Assembly: GCF_900101105.1 (NCBI RefSeq)
Contig: NZ_FNGA01000002.1
Span: 910,797 to 974,796 of the forward strand
Reading direction: 5' to 3'
DNA length: 64,000 nucleotides
Origin: Maridesulfovibrio ferrireducens
GTDB taxonomy: Bacteria > Desulfobacterota > Desulfovibrionia > Desulfovibrionales > Desulfovibrionaceae
The notes under the pieces are model-generated. The model did no database searches. It was given only the letters and a program-made list of their open reading frames with translations, and was not told the origin of the DNA. The number at the start of each line of letters is the position of its first letter. Within the stretch, counting starts at the first letter, position 1. The position numbers and the translations under genes were made by a program. This document shows positions 15,851-24,548 of this stretch, one piece after another.

Positions 15851-17827
15851 CTATTCTTCAAAATCGCGGGCAAGAGCCGCAATTTCTTCACGAATAATCC
15901 GCGCAGCCTCGGCCGGAACCGATTTTTCGAGCTTTTCAGCCAGAATATCATCGATAGAGGATTTAAAGGCGTCTTCAATTTCGCCCTTAATGTCTTCTAT
16001 TTTTTCAACTAAACGCGGAGCCAGATAATCTTCAATATCTTCTGTGAGACGACTCTTTATGCGATAAAATGATGTGGAATCAGGATCAAGTTCTTTTTCC
16101 AATTCCTTACGCACAAGCTCTTCCACATCAGGAGCAGTTTCAAGTTTTACTTCTACAGCTGCTATCCGCTCACCTATTTCAACCTTAATTTCACGAAGTC
16201 CAATCTGAATCTGTTCTTCAACTCGTGCCTGTATCTCGTCAGCCGCCGTAGCTGCAATTGCAATCACAGCGGGAGAATCAGCTTTAAGCTCTTCGCTTAA
16301 CTTCTGCCCGACAACAGACTCAATCTCTCCCCCTGACAATCGTTCTTCAAGCCCCTGAACGGTAGCCAACAAAGAAGAAACAGTACTTTCAAGAGCATCA
16401 ATCTGAGCAACTTTTTCTTCCAGATCTATGATTCTTTCAGAAGCTTCAGAAAGCGAATTCTCAAGGTCTTCCGCACGTTTTTCCGCCAGACCTACTTTTT
16501 CCTCAAGATTAGCACCCCTGCATCCAACAGCAGTTGCTTCAATAAGACCCTTCATTTTTGCTAACTCTGAATCAAGAAACTCAACTTTATCAGTCAAGTC
16601 ATCAACAGCTTCAGAACTGACAACAGCAGAAACGGGTTCATCAATTTGCATAGACTCTTCTTCATCAAGATCGGAAAAATCTATATCAACATCTTCAAGC
16701 AATTCTCCGAGATCGATATCGTCGTCATCCAGCATAATATCGTCACCACTATCTGAATCAAGAATTTCTGCATCATCAAATGATGTATCAAGCTCTTCAT
16801 CTTCAGCAGTAAGGGATAGGTCTAAATCTGTGGTACTTTCAAGAATTGAATCGAGGTCAACATCTTCAAAATCTTCTTCGGCATCTAATACGGTTTCAGC
16901 AACCTCAACAGTCTCGATAACTTCAACCGGTTCAGCAACATCAATAATTTCTGCTGTTTCAATCTCAACAGCTTCAACTTCAACCGCTTCAACTTCTACT
17001 TTTTCAGCAGGTTCTACTGTTTCGACCGGTTCGTCTACGACATCAAAATCTGCGTCAAGAACATCATCGAGAGGTTCAAGTCCTTCTTCCGAAATCTCTA
17101 TAATATCTTCCTCGTCCGAAAGCAGTCCTTCAATATCTTCATCTGCAAGGACATCCTCTCCCAGACCGGAAAGATCCACTCCGTCAGAGACCTCACCAAG
17201 CAAATCATCAAGTTCACCACTCTCGCCATTATCACCGGACTCTTCCAACAGTTGATCAAGGTCCGCGACATCTGTGTCGCTGTCAAACAGGTTATCAATA
17301 TCCTCTTCATCATCTGCGGCAACGGTAATTTCTCCGCCCAGCTCGTCGATAACATTATCCAAGCCTTCGGGATCAATCTCACCTTCAACGGAATCATCCG
17401 CCTCAGCCATAAGCGATTCTTCACCGAGATCAAAATTTTCTAAAAGATCATCTGTATCAGAATCCGGAGATTCTAATTCATCAACTTCCTCGACAATGTC
17501 ATCGAGTTCCAGAATATCATCAAGTTCCAGAATATTTTCTTCCTCTTCTTCCACAACGTCATCAAGGATCATCAGATCTTCATCACTGACTTCTTCGACA
17601 ATATCATCGAGCACAAGAAGATCTTCATCCTCTGAATCGTCTTCATGATTAACGACAGCGGGCTCTTCAAGCTCCAGATCTTCGGAAAAAAGGTCTTCAA
17701 GTTCCTGCTCAAAACTGGCATCTACATCATGACCTCCAGAAGCATCGTCTTCAACGATTTCTTCCGCGATATCATTAAGGTCAAGAACCTCATCCTTTGC
17801 CTGCTTATCCGGTGAATCCGGGGTCAT
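15851..17827 (-). CDS. Very acidic repeat protein with C-terminal coiled coil, unknown function
   Basis: A 658-residue protein with no signal peptide or membrane segment. Roughly residues 1-400 are dominated by Asp, Glu, Leu, Ile and Val, with irregular repeats such as LDDIVEEVSDEDLMILDD and ILELDDILELDDIVEEV, and later an EVEAVEVEAVEIETAEI run. From about residue 410 the pattern changes to heptads (EFLDSELAKMKGLIEAT, LEEKVGLAEKRAEDLENSL), a likely coiled coil, and the last ~150 residues are alternating charged helices. There is one Cys in the whole sequence. It is bounded by terminators, so it is probably a single-gene transcript. I do not recognise the family; an adaptor or scaffold is possible. 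Confidence 0.75.
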   Translation of the reverse strand: MTPDSPDKQAKDEVLDLNDIAEEIVEDDASGGHDVDASFEQELEDLFSEDLELEEPAVVNHEDDSEDEDLLVLDDIVEEVSDEDLMILDDVVEEEEENILELDDILELDDIVEEVDELESPDSDTDDLLENFDLGEESLMAEADDSVEGEIDPEGLDNVIDELGGEITVAADDEEDIDNLFDSDTDVADLDQLLEESGDNGESGELDDLLGEVSDGVDLSGLGEDVLADEDIEGLLSDEEDIIEISEEGLEPLDDVLDADFDVVDEPVETVEPAEKVEVEAVEVEAVEIETAEIIDVAEPVEVIETVEVAETVLDAEEDFEDVDLDSILESTTDLDLSLTAEDEELDTSFDDAEILDSDSGDDIMLDDDDIDLGELLEDVDIDFSDLDEEESMQIDEPVSAVVSSEAVDDLTDKVEFLDSELAKMKGLIEATAVGCRGANLEEKVGLAEKRAEDLENSLSEASERIIDLEEKVAQIDALESTVSSLLATVQGLEERLSGGEIESVVGQKLSEELKADSPAVIAIAATAADEIQARVEEQIQIGLREIKVEIGERIAAVEVKLETAPDVEELVRKELEKELDPDSTSFYRIKSRLTEDIEDYLAPRLVEKIEDIKGEIEDAFKSSIDDILAEKLEKSVPAEAARIIREEIAALARDFEE

Positions 17828-17850
17828 AGCTTACCCTCTGTGAAAATTTG

Positions 17851-17877
17851 AAAAGGGGGCCCGAAAGCCCCCTTTCA
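17851..17877 (-). terminator. Terminator after cytochrome c3 gene
   Basis: GAAAGGGGGC paired with GCCCCCTTTT around a short loop, followed by a T-rich stretch on the minus strand, between the cytochrome c3 stop and the acidic protein start. Confidence 0.8.
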
Positions 17878-17895
17878 TTACAAAATCAAGAAGAC

Positions 17896-18297
17896 TTACT
17901 TCTTAGGATGACAAGCGCTACACTTAGTAGGTCCAGTCTTAGCTTTAGCTTTCTTCAAAGCTTTATGACAACCTACACAGCTCTGTGCAGACTTAGCATG
18001 GAAAGCAGAGTAGAAGGACTCAGGCTTTTTCTTGCCTTTCTTACTTGTGTCAACATGACAACCTTCAGTAGAACATTTCTTTACTGCAGCAGCGCCGTCC
18101 CATGTGTGATGGCATTTTTTACAGTCAAGAGCAGCATGCCCTTTGTGAGAAAAATTAACAGGCTGTTTGGTCATCTTAGCACCAGCAGGTGCTTTCAAAA
18201 CCATGTCGCCGGGAGCGTCTACAGCGTACAAAGTTGGAAGTGCGAAAGCACATACCAATGCAGCTGTAACCATACAAATCAATAAGGTCTTTTTCAT
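17896..18297 (-). CDS. Periplasmic tetraheme cytochrome c3
   Basis: A 133-residue precursor with a signal peptide of about 25 residues (MKKTLLICMVTAALVCAFA). The mature part has four heme-binding sites: CKKCH, the wider CSTEGCH, CVGCH and CSACH, with the extra histidines (NFSHKGH and others) that serve as sixth ligands in the class III fold. In sulfate reducers this abundant protein accepts electrons from periplasmic hydrogenases and formate dehydrogenases and passes them to membrane complexes. Ribosome site GGAGG upstream and a strong promoter candidate fit high expression. A single gene, ended by a terminator. Confidence 0.93.
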   Translation of the reverse strand: MKKTLLICMVTAALVCAFALPTLYAVDAPGDMVLKAPAGAKMTKQPVNFSHKGHAALDCKKCHHTWDGAAAVKKCSTEGCHVDTSKKGKKKPESFYSAFHAKSAQSCVGCHKALKKAKAKTGPTKCSACHPKK

Positions 18298-18349
18298 CCT
18301 AAGTTTCCTCCATTAAAATAACGTTAACCTAATTACAGTCTTCATGAGG

Positions 18350-18377
18350 ATTTAATTTAGAAAAAAAACCATGTCAA
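18350..18377 (-). promoter_or_regulatory. Candidate promoter of the cytochrome c3 gene
   Basis: On the minus strand TTGACA (18372-18377) and TTAAAT (18350-18355) with a 16-base, T-rich spacer, about 55 bases upstream of the start codon. Confidence 0.55.
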
Positions 18378-18436
18378 GCACACTCAACAAAAACAATCTA
18401 TTAACCGCTACTAAATTAAACACTTTTCCAGATTTA

Positions 18437-19180
18437 TCATATGTCATACTTTCCAGCATAACCACGCGGGGTTAACATTTTCCCCGAGACAGCTCTGGTA
18501 GAAGAATTACCAATAATCAGGACAGTTTGCATATCAACATCTTGCTCATTTACCGTATCAAGAGTCACTAACTGAACCCTTTGACCTTCCCTGTAAGCCT
18601 TGTTCACAATTCCCACAGGAGTTGTTCCAGACCGAAATGTCTTTATAATTCTTATAGCATCATTCAAATGCCCGGCCCTTTTCTTAGAGCGGGGATTATA
18701 AATTGCGATAACAAAGTCAGCATCAGCGGCGCATTTAAGTCTTTTTTCAATCTTATCCCAAGGGGTAAGCAGATCACTTAAACTGACCGAAGCAAAATCG
18801 TGCATCAACGGAGCTCCGAGTAAGGCCGCCGCCGCAACAAAAGCAGGTATCCCCGGAACGACCTCAAAACAAATATCTCTGAAAAGATCGCGAACTTCAA
18901 GTAGCTCCATAACAAGGCCGGCCATGGCATAGATACCGGGATCCCCGCTACAGACCATCACAACCTTTTTGCCGGATAAAGCTTCATCCACAGCCCTGCG
19001 GCAGCGTTCAACTTCTGCCATCATACCGGTGGATAAAACCTCTTTGCCCTCAAGCAAATTCGGAGCAATCAACTTTATATAGCCAGTGTACCCTACCACA
19101 ACGTCAGCCTGATGGATAGCTTCCAGTGCCTGCGGAGCCATTAAACATTCATCACCCGGCCCGAGACCCACAATTTTCAA
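18437..19180 (-). CDS. cobJ: Precorrin-3B / cobalt-factor III C17-methyltransferase
   Basis: A SAM-dependent corrin methyltransferase of the anaerobic cobalamin route, which contracts the ring while methylating C17. The frame is open to an ATG at 19291, but that would overlap cbiG by 115 bases and add an unrelated Gly/Ser-rich tail. I choose TTG at 19180: AAAGGA lies just ahead, it overlaps the cbiG stop as TTGA, and the protein then begins LKIVGLGPGD, the family start, giving 247 residues as expected. Motifs include VVMVCSGDPGIYAMAGL, VVPGIPAFVAAAALLGAPL and AIYNPRSKKR. It is translationally coupled to cbiG. Confidence 0.88.
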   Translation of the reverse strand: MKIVGLGPGDECLMAPQALEAIHQADVVVGYTGYIKLIAPNLLEGKEVLSTGMMAEVERCRRAVDEALSGKKVVMVCSGDPGIYAMAGLVMELLEVRDLFRDICFEVVPGIPAFVAAAALLGAPLMHDFASVSLSDLLTPWDKIEKRLKCAADADFVIAIYNPRSKKRAGHLNDAIRIIKTFRSGTTPVGIVNKAYREGQRVQLVTLDTVNEQDVDMQTVLIIGNSSTRAVSGKMLTPRGYAGKYDI

Positions 19181-20220
19181 ATATCCTTTACCCGAAAATC
19201 CTTCGCCAGAGCCATTGTCACCCGAGCACTTTTGTTCTTCGGAATTATCAAGTCCTGCCCCCCGGCCTGTTTCATTGCTGCCGCTTCGCATACGCTGCCA
19301 ACTCCCATATGTTTCATGACCAGTCCCGAAGGAGTGGTTCCTTCAATTTTATCTAATTCATCCGCACTGAAAAAATTAATCTCAAGTCCCATGCGCTCCG
19401 CAAATTCGAGCATTCCCTCTTCATCATTTTTAGCATCAATAGTACCCATAGAAGCAATAGATTGCCCGGCAACTCCATGATCAGCCAAAACTGCCACAAT
19501 AAGCCCACGGATTTCCACAGCCGGAACACCTCTGCGGCATCCAACCCCGAGCCGTAAACATTGCGGATAAATTTTCAAAACACTTTCCGGCAAATCGTGA
19601 ACCCGCCAGTCAACACAAACCCCGCAACGCAGCTCAATTAAATCAACAGCGTCCTCAACTCTATAAAAATAATCACTCAAACCCTCTATGTCCAGAAAAG
19701 ACTCAGGATCGTAGACTCCGACCTTCTCGCCATCCAGCAGGGCGGCATTAACATGCTTAATTAAACCGATATCACCGATCTCCAGTTCATTATCATAAGC
19801 AATCATATCTATTGAAGGAACTCCGGAACAATCGGTGGCAGTAGTAATCACAGCGGTAGCTCCGATCATTTCCGCAATCATACGCGTAAGTTCATTAGCC
19901 CCGCCCAAATGTCCCGATACAAGCGAAATAGCAAACTGCCCTTTCTGATCAAGCACCACCACCGCTGGATCAATATCTTTAGATTTCAAATGCGGTGCAA
20001 TGGCACGAACAACAATGCCGGATGCGGCAATAAAAATATGTGAATCATAAAGAGAAAAAGTTTCCGCAATGAGCGGGAGAAATTGAGTAAAAGAAATATC
20101 CCGGTCCTCTGCATAGCGCTCAAGGACATAGGAAACCGCTCCTGTATCAAGCGCAATGGAGCGCGCAAGATCCGCACCTTTGGCGGTGAGGGCGTATATG
20201 GCTGTTTTCTGGCTATTCAT
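19177..20220 (-). CDS. cbiG: Cobalt-precorrin-5A hydrolase CbiG
   Basis: A 347-residue enzyme that opens the delta-lactone of cobalt-precorrin-5A and releases acetaldehyde in anaerobic cobalamin synthesis. The N-terminal domain holds HIFIAASGIVVRAIAPHLK and FAISLVSGHLGGANELTRMI, the CbiG signature; the C-terminal domain includes CLRLGVGCRRGVPAVEI and GTIDAKNDEEGMLEFAE. The ATG at 20220 is preferred over the one at 20232, since the latter follows a terminator T run with no ribosome site. Coupled to cobJ by a TTGA overlap. The terminator of hemL lies just upstream, so it needs read-through or its own promoter. Confidence 0.9.
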   Translation of the reverse strand: MNSQKTAIYALTAKGADLARSIALDTGAVSYVLERYAEDRDISFTQFLPLIAETFSLYDSHIFIAASGIVVRAIAPHLKSKDIDPAVVVLDQKGQFAISLVSGHLGGANELTRMIAEMIGATAVITTATDCSGVPSIDMIAYDNELEIGDIGLIKHVNAALLDGEKVGVYDPESFLDIEGLSDYFYRVEDAVDLIELRCGVCVDWRVHDLPESVLKIYPQCLRLGVGCRRGVPAVEIRGLIVAVLADHGVAGQSIASMGTIDAKNDEEGMLEFAERMGLEINFFSADELDKIEGTTPSGLVMKHMGVGSVCEAAAMKQAGGQDLIIPKNKSARVTMALAKDFRVKDI

Positions 20221-20240
20221 AAGACTTCTCATAATAATGT

Positions 20241-20274
20241 AAAAAAAACGGGAAGAGTCTCCCCTTCCCGTTTT
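20241..20274 (-). terminator. Terminator between hemL and cbiG
   Basis: Perfect 11-base stem AAAACGGGAAG with complement and an eight-base loop, followed on the minus strand by eight T. It ends about 20 bases before the cbiG start codon. Confidence 0.85.
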
Positions 20275-20310
20275 AATGCAATCTTTTTTATAACGTCAAC
20301 GTCTTACAAA

Positions 20311-21579
20311 CTAACCTTTAAAGCTTTTAACAGCTTCTAAAGTAGCTTCGTAATCTGCTTCGCTGTGAGCGAAAGAAGTGAATGTACATTCAAAACTTGA
20401 TGGTGCGAGGTTGAACCCATTTGCGCGCATGTGGCGGTAAAATGCGGAATAAACATCTGCGTTACCGTTTTTTGCGGACTCAAAATCTGTTACCGGCTTG
20501 TCTGTGAAGAACAGGGTAAAGATTGAAGCAATGTGATTCAAATGAATGCTGAAACCATTAGCTTCAAGCGCGGCTTTAAGGTCCTGAGCAAGCTTAAGAG
20601 TACGAGCTTCAAGAGCATCATAATCCTGCTTCTGCAATGTGCGGAGAGTTGCGATTCCGGCTGCCATAGCAACAGGATTACCGGAAAGGGTTCCAGCCTG
20701 ATAAACATCACCGCAAGGGGAAATGCGGCTCATGTACTTACGCTTGCCTCCGTATGCTCCTACAGGGAAACCGCCGCCGATGATCTTACCTAAGGTGGTG
20801 AGATCAGCTTCGATTCCGAAACGTTTCTGCACACCGCCGGAAGCGACTCTGAATCCGGTGATAACTTCATCGAAAATCAAAAGTGCGCCGTATTCGTCAC
20901 AGATATCGCGAAGTCCCTGAAGAAATCCTTCAGCAGGCAAAACGAGACCCATGTTACCGGCTACAGGCTCAACGATAATGGCTGCAATGTTTTTGCCTTC
21001 TTTTTCAAAGACAGCTTTAACTGCTGCAAGATCGTTATAAGGAGCAAGCAAAGTATCTTTTACTGTGCCTTCGGGAACACCGGGAGTTCCGGGAATGCAG
21101 AAAGTTGCCAGACCGGAGCCGGCGCTGGCGAGAAAACAATCACTGTGACCATGGTAACAACCTTCGAACTTGAGTACTTTATCTCTGCCGGTCACACCGC
21201 GTGCGAGGCGAAGAGCACTCATGGTTGCTTCGGTGCCGGAGTTAACCATACGAACCATGTCGATAGAAGGGATCATTTTGATGATTTCTTCTGCGAGAGT
21301 AATTTCATCGGGACAGGGAGCGCCGAAACTTGCGCCCATGTCTACGGCCTTATGAGCGGCATCTTTAATTGCCTGATAACCGTGACCGAGTATCATCGGC
21401 CCCCAACTCATTACATAGTCGATGAGTTCCTGTCCGTCGACAGACCACATGCGGCTGCCGTCAGCTTTTTCTATAAAAAGAGGTTCACAGCCGACGCTTT
21501 TGCAAGCTCTTACAGGGCTGTTAACACCGCCGGGAAGAACTTCCTGCGCATGTTTAAAAAGATCAGAAGATGAAGCCAT
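20311..21579 (-). CDS. hemL: Glutamate-1-semialdehyde 2,1-aminomutase
   Basis: A 422-residue PLP enzyme that converts glutamate-1-semialdehyde to 5-aminolevulinate, the first committed tetrapyrrole precursor for heme, siroheme and cobalamin. Motifs are [46 protein letters not shown], and the PLP lysine in [18 protein letters not shown]. The ATG at 21579 (AAGGAG eight bases upstream) is chosen over an in-frame GTG at 21588 that overlaps the ribosome site. It follows ahbB after 64 bases on the same strand, so the two form a tetrapyrrole operon closed by a terminator. Confidence 0.95.
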   Translation of the reverse strand: MASSSDLFKHAQEVLPGGVNSPVRACKSVGCEPLFIEKADGSRMWSVDGQELIDYVMSWGPMILGHGYQAIKDAAHKAVDMGASFGAPCPDEITLAEEIIKMIPSIDMVRMVNSGTEATMSALRLARGVTGRDKVLKFEGCYHGHSDCFLASAGSGLATFCIPGTPGVPEGTVKDTLLAPYNDLAAVKAVFEKEGKNIAAIIVEPVAGNMGLVLPAEGFLQGLRDICDEYGALLIFDEVITGFRVASGGVQKRFGIEADLTTLGKIIGGGFPVGAYGGKRKYMSRISPCGDVYQAGTLSGNPVAMAAGIATLRTLQKQDYDALEARTLKLAQDLKAALEANGFSIHLNHIASIFTLFFTDKPVTDFESAKNGNADVYSAFYRHMRANGFNLAPSSFECTFTSFAHSEADYEATLEAVKSFKG

Positions 21580-21643
21580 AAAAGACACTCCTTATCTGTT
21601 GAATAGTATTTATTAAATCCCCACGTTCTGAGGGATTTGAAAA

Positions 21644-22120
21644 TTAGAAATATTTCATCGAAGTCTTTTTGAGTTCTTTAAGACTCCGCAAAATGCAATG
21701 ATCAGTGATACCAGTTTCCGCCATCAGTTCTTTGACTACTTTTTTGCAGTCATCAGGACCTTTGCCGTGAATCATCGTATACAAATTGTAAGGCCAGTCA
21801 GGATAAACAGTGCGCAAATAGCAATGGCTGATTTCCGACCTTTTAGCCATCTGCTCACCGATTTTCTCGGGGTTCTGAGACTCTTCCACACGCCACGCAA
21901 CCATTGCGTTGGCTCCGTATCCTGCCTTCTGGTGCCTGAGAGTGGCACCGAAACGGCGAATTATTTTTTCATCTTTAAGACGAGTCAGCAACTCAAGAAC
22001 TGTTTTTTCATCAGTTCCGGCTTTCTCAGCAATATCAGCATAGGGCGTAGCACTCTCAGAAAGGGTACTGCCAGCAAGTGCCAAAATATTCTCTTCAATC
22101 TCGGTAAATTTTATAGCCAT
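21644..22120 (-). CDS. ahbB: Siroheme decarboxylase subunit (AhbB type)
   Basis: A 158-residue protein of the Lrp/AsnC fold. The ATG at 22120 has AAGGA nine bases upstream and yields the family-typical start MAIKFTEIEENILAL; the frame upstream has no ribosome site. The N-terminal helix-turn-helix-like region (YADIAEKAGTDEKTVLELL) is followed by IIRRFGATLRHQKAGYGANA and CYLRTVYPDWPYNLYTMIHG. In Desulfovibrio AhbA and AhbB together decarboxylate siroheme to didecarboxysiroheme in the siroheme-dependent heme pathway. Adjacency to hemL supports this over a transcription factor role. The AhbA partner is not in the window. Confidence 0.85.
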   Translation of the reverse strand: MAIKFTEIEENILALAGSTLSESATPYADIAEKAGTDEKTVLELLTRLKDEKIIRRFGATLRHQKAGYGANAMVAWRVEESQNPEKIGEQMAKRSEISHCYLRTVYPDWPYNLYTMIHGKGPDDCKKVVKELMAETGITDHCILRSLKELKKTSMKYF

Positions 22121-22407
22121 ATCCCATCCTTGACTGCGGCCTGAATATTTCGGGCCGGATTCGTTTTTATAAAAATGGTGATACCCGCATATCACATCAT
22201 CCTCAAGGGCTGAAACACAATTAATTACCATCAGCCGTTTGTACAGACAGACATCACCTTTTTTAACCTAACTTATGGACTTAAATTTCTACCAATGAGA
22301 TAGTCGTATTGATAATAATTTTTTATAGGAGGTATGCTTGGAAACTTTGATATTAAGGATTTGAATTAAAAGAGATAACTCCTAACAGCATGGAGGTGAC
22401 TGAAAAA

Positions 22408-22977
22408 ATGCCAGACAACCCTAAACTAAAAGGGAGTGGCGGTTTCAGTCGAAAATGGCGTTGGGGAGTTGCAACGGGACTTTTGGTAGCAATTGTTACG
22501 GTGCTTGCATCTGGGTTTATGATAGACACGACAAATACGGATGTATTTTGTCAAACGTGTCATGAAATGAAACCGTTCAGAGCTTCTTGGCAAAAATCTG
22601 TACACGGCGGAGAAAATCCGCAGGGCTTTGCAGCTCAGTGTGTTGATTGCCACCTGCCACACGGAAACTTTCTGGAATATCTTACAACCAAAGCAATTAC
22701 CGGAACAAGTGACGTAATCCATCATATCACGTTCAACCCTTCAGAGTTCGACTGGGCCGAAAATGCCGAGAAGAACAGGTTAAAGTTCACCTACGACAGC
22801 GCTTGCAGGCATTGCCATGTTAAGCTGGAACCTAAAGGTGTCAAACCTGGGGCTCTTCTCGCCCACCGGGCTTATCTCTACGGACAGACTGATAAAAAAT
22901 GTGCCAGTTGTCACCCGCATGTCGGTCACAAAGACATGATTGAAATGACCAACAAGTTCTTCGAGAAGAACTTATGA
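22408..22977 (+). CDS. NapC/NrfH-type membrane tetraheme cytochrome c
   Basis: A 189-residue quinol dehydrogenase subunit. The ATG at 22408 is preferred over 22390, since GGAGGTGA lies eight bases before it. One membrane helix ([20 protein letters not shown]) is followed by four heme sites: CQTCH, CVDCH, CRHCH and CASCH, on the periplasmic side. The family takes electrons from menaquinol and hands them to a periplasmic partner, here almost certainly the octaheme protein that starts 19 bases later. It is longer than the ~160-residue NrfH of the NrfHA complex, and the partner is not NrfA, so it is best compared with the HaoC/NapC anchors of epsilonproteobacteria. Confidence 0.85.
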   Translation: MPDNPKLKGSGGFSRKWRWGVATGLLVAIVTVLASGFMIDTTNTDVFCQTCHEMKPFRASWQKSVHGGENPQGFAAQCVDCHLPHGNFLEYLTTKAITGTSDVIHHITFNPSEFDWAENAEKNRLKFTYDSACRHCHVKLEPKGVKPGALLAHRAYLYGQTDKKCASCHPHVGHKDMIEMTNKFFEKNL

Positions 22978-22996
22978 TTTTAATTGGGGGGTAATC

Positions 22997-24349
22997 ATGT
23001 TGAAGCAGATGATTAAATTAGTTGTAGCCGCGATGCTTATCGCGCTATCCGCTGCAGTCGCTTATGCTGCGGAAGCTCCTTTTCCCAACCTTGCTCCCAA
23101 AGAGCTGGTCGTTAAAAGGGGTTTTTCGGAAGATGCTACCAAATGTATCGAATGTCATGCCAAGAAAACACCCGGAATTGTGGAAGACTGGAAAACAGGC
23201 AAAATGGCCCACGCCACAGTCTCATGTTATGACTGTCACGTTGTTAAAAAAACTTCGCCCATGGCCAGTCAGTGTGAAGGATTGAAAGGAACTAATACCT
23301 TCATTTCACCAATGGTGTCTTCCAAAACATGTTCCCGTTGTCACCCGCAAGAAGTTGATCAGTTCCTGAAAAGCGGACATGCAAAACTTGCCGGTGCTCC
23401 GGTCATCGAAAACAAAAAATTCCTCAAACTGATGTACTATTATGAAGGTGCCCAGTTTATCGGAGTGAAAGCAGACACACCTCAAAACATGGCTTCACGT
23501 GCAGCCGGTTGTCAGATGTGTCACGGAACTCAGGTTGAACTCGGACCTGACAACAAACCTATCAAAAACACATGGCCGGGCGGTGTCGGAACACGCTACC
23601 CAGACGGATCAATCGGAACCTGTACTGTCTGTCATACCAGACATAAATTCTCCATTGAAGAAGCACGTAAGCCTGAAGCTTGCGCCAGCTGTCATTTAGG
23701 ACCGGACCATCCGGATATCGAAATTTATCTGGAAAGCAAGCACGGTCAACGTTATCTCACTCACGGTGAAGAATGGAGATGGGACAGTGCTCCTGACGCT
23801 TGGCAGCCGGGCGACTACGATGCTCCTACCTGCGCAGTATGTCACATGAGCGGAATCGGTGAACTGAGCACGACTCACAACATCAATGAACGCCTCAAGT
23901 GGGACCTCATGCACAAGAAGAGCGTTATCCGTAGCGGCGAACGCGGTGACGGTGAAAAGGGCGACAAGCTGATGCGTCTAGTATGTGCTAACTGTCACGG
24001 AACCACTCACACCAATGTTCAACGCCAGACCCTTGATGATGCTGTAGAACTCTACAACACATATTGGGACGGAGCGACTAAGATGCAGAAGGAACTTGCT
24101 GAAAAGAATCTCCTTCTTATTGATGAACCTTGGGATGACGGCTTCCAGGAGCTGATGTATTACCTCTGGCACCATTGCGGCAGACGCGCCCGTCAGGGTT
24201 CAGCTATGAATGGGCCTGACTATGCACATTGGCATGGTTTCTTCCAGGTCTTCCAAGTCTACAAGGACATGCAGAAGATCTATGACTACCGCATTAAGAA
24301 CGGTAAGATTGAAGAACTGTCTCACGTAATGAGCACCGGACCTCTCTAG
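22997..24349 (+). CDS. Octaheme hydroxylamine-oxidoreductase-like cytochrome c (predicted reductase)
   Basis: A 450-residue periplasmic protein with a signal peptide ending near AYAAEA. It has eight CxxCH motifs in order (CIECH, CYDCH, CSRCH, CQMCH, CTVCH, CASCH, CAVCH, CANCH) and the HAO-family C-terminal region with [20 protein letters not shown] and [14 protein letters not shown]. There is no CWxCK site, so it is not NrfA nitrite reductase. In the HAO family the fourth heme is catalytic; forms paired with a NapC-type anchor act in the reducing direction on nitrite or hydroxylamine. Ribosome site GGGGG upstream; terminator follows. The direction and substrate are inferred. Confidence 0.85.
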   Translation: MLKQMIKLVVAAMLIALSAAVAYAAEAPFPNLAPKELVVKRGFSEDATKCIECHAKKTPGIVEDWKTGKMAHATVSCYDCHVVKKTSPMASQCEGLKGTNTFISPMVSSKTCSRCHPQEVDQFLKSGHAKLAGAPVIENKKFLKLMYYYEGAQFIGVKADTPQNMASRAAGCQMCHGTQVELGPDNKPIKNTWPGGVGTRYPDGSIGTCTVCHTRHKFSIEEARKPEACASCHLGPDHPDIEIYLESKHGQRYLTHGEEWRWDSAPDAWQPGDYDAPTCAVCHMSGIGELSTTHNINERLKWDLMHKKSVIRSGERGDGEKGDKLMRLVCANCHGTTHTNVQRQTLDDAVELYNTYWDGATKMQKELAEKNLLLIDEPWDDGFQELMYYLWHHCGRRARQGSAMNGPDYAHWHGFFQVFQVYKDMQKIYDYRIKNGKIEELSHVMSTGPL

Positions 24350-24381
24350 GCCGCACACCATTTCGTCAACAATTCAAACAG

Positions 24382-24412
24382 AAGGGGCCGCACAATGTGC
24401 GGCCCCTTTTTT
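24382..24412 (+). terminator. Terminator of the octaheme cytochrome operon
   Basis: Perfect 11-base stem AAGGGGCCGCA with complement and a five-base loop followed by six T. Confidence 0.92.
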
Positions 24413-24548
24413 ACGTTTATGCAGGTTGCCATAATCACTTAGTATGAGTACCTTGCCCTGAGTACGTTAATGCAAATTATATCCGCCGAATAGATGGTCC
24501 CATTTTTTCTGCGGAATTCCCAATATGTTTTGTCTTGAAGGAGTAAAT

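Noticed and set aside
16428..17255. 275-codon plus-strand Ser-rich frame opposite the acidic protein
   Set aside because: It is the complement of Asp/Glu codon runs, so Ser-richness is an artefact.
22328..22368. Tiny open frames behind AGGAGGT upstream of the NapC-type gene
   Set aside because: One starts only one base after the ribosome site and the TTG alternative gives eight codons; too weak to call a leader peptide.
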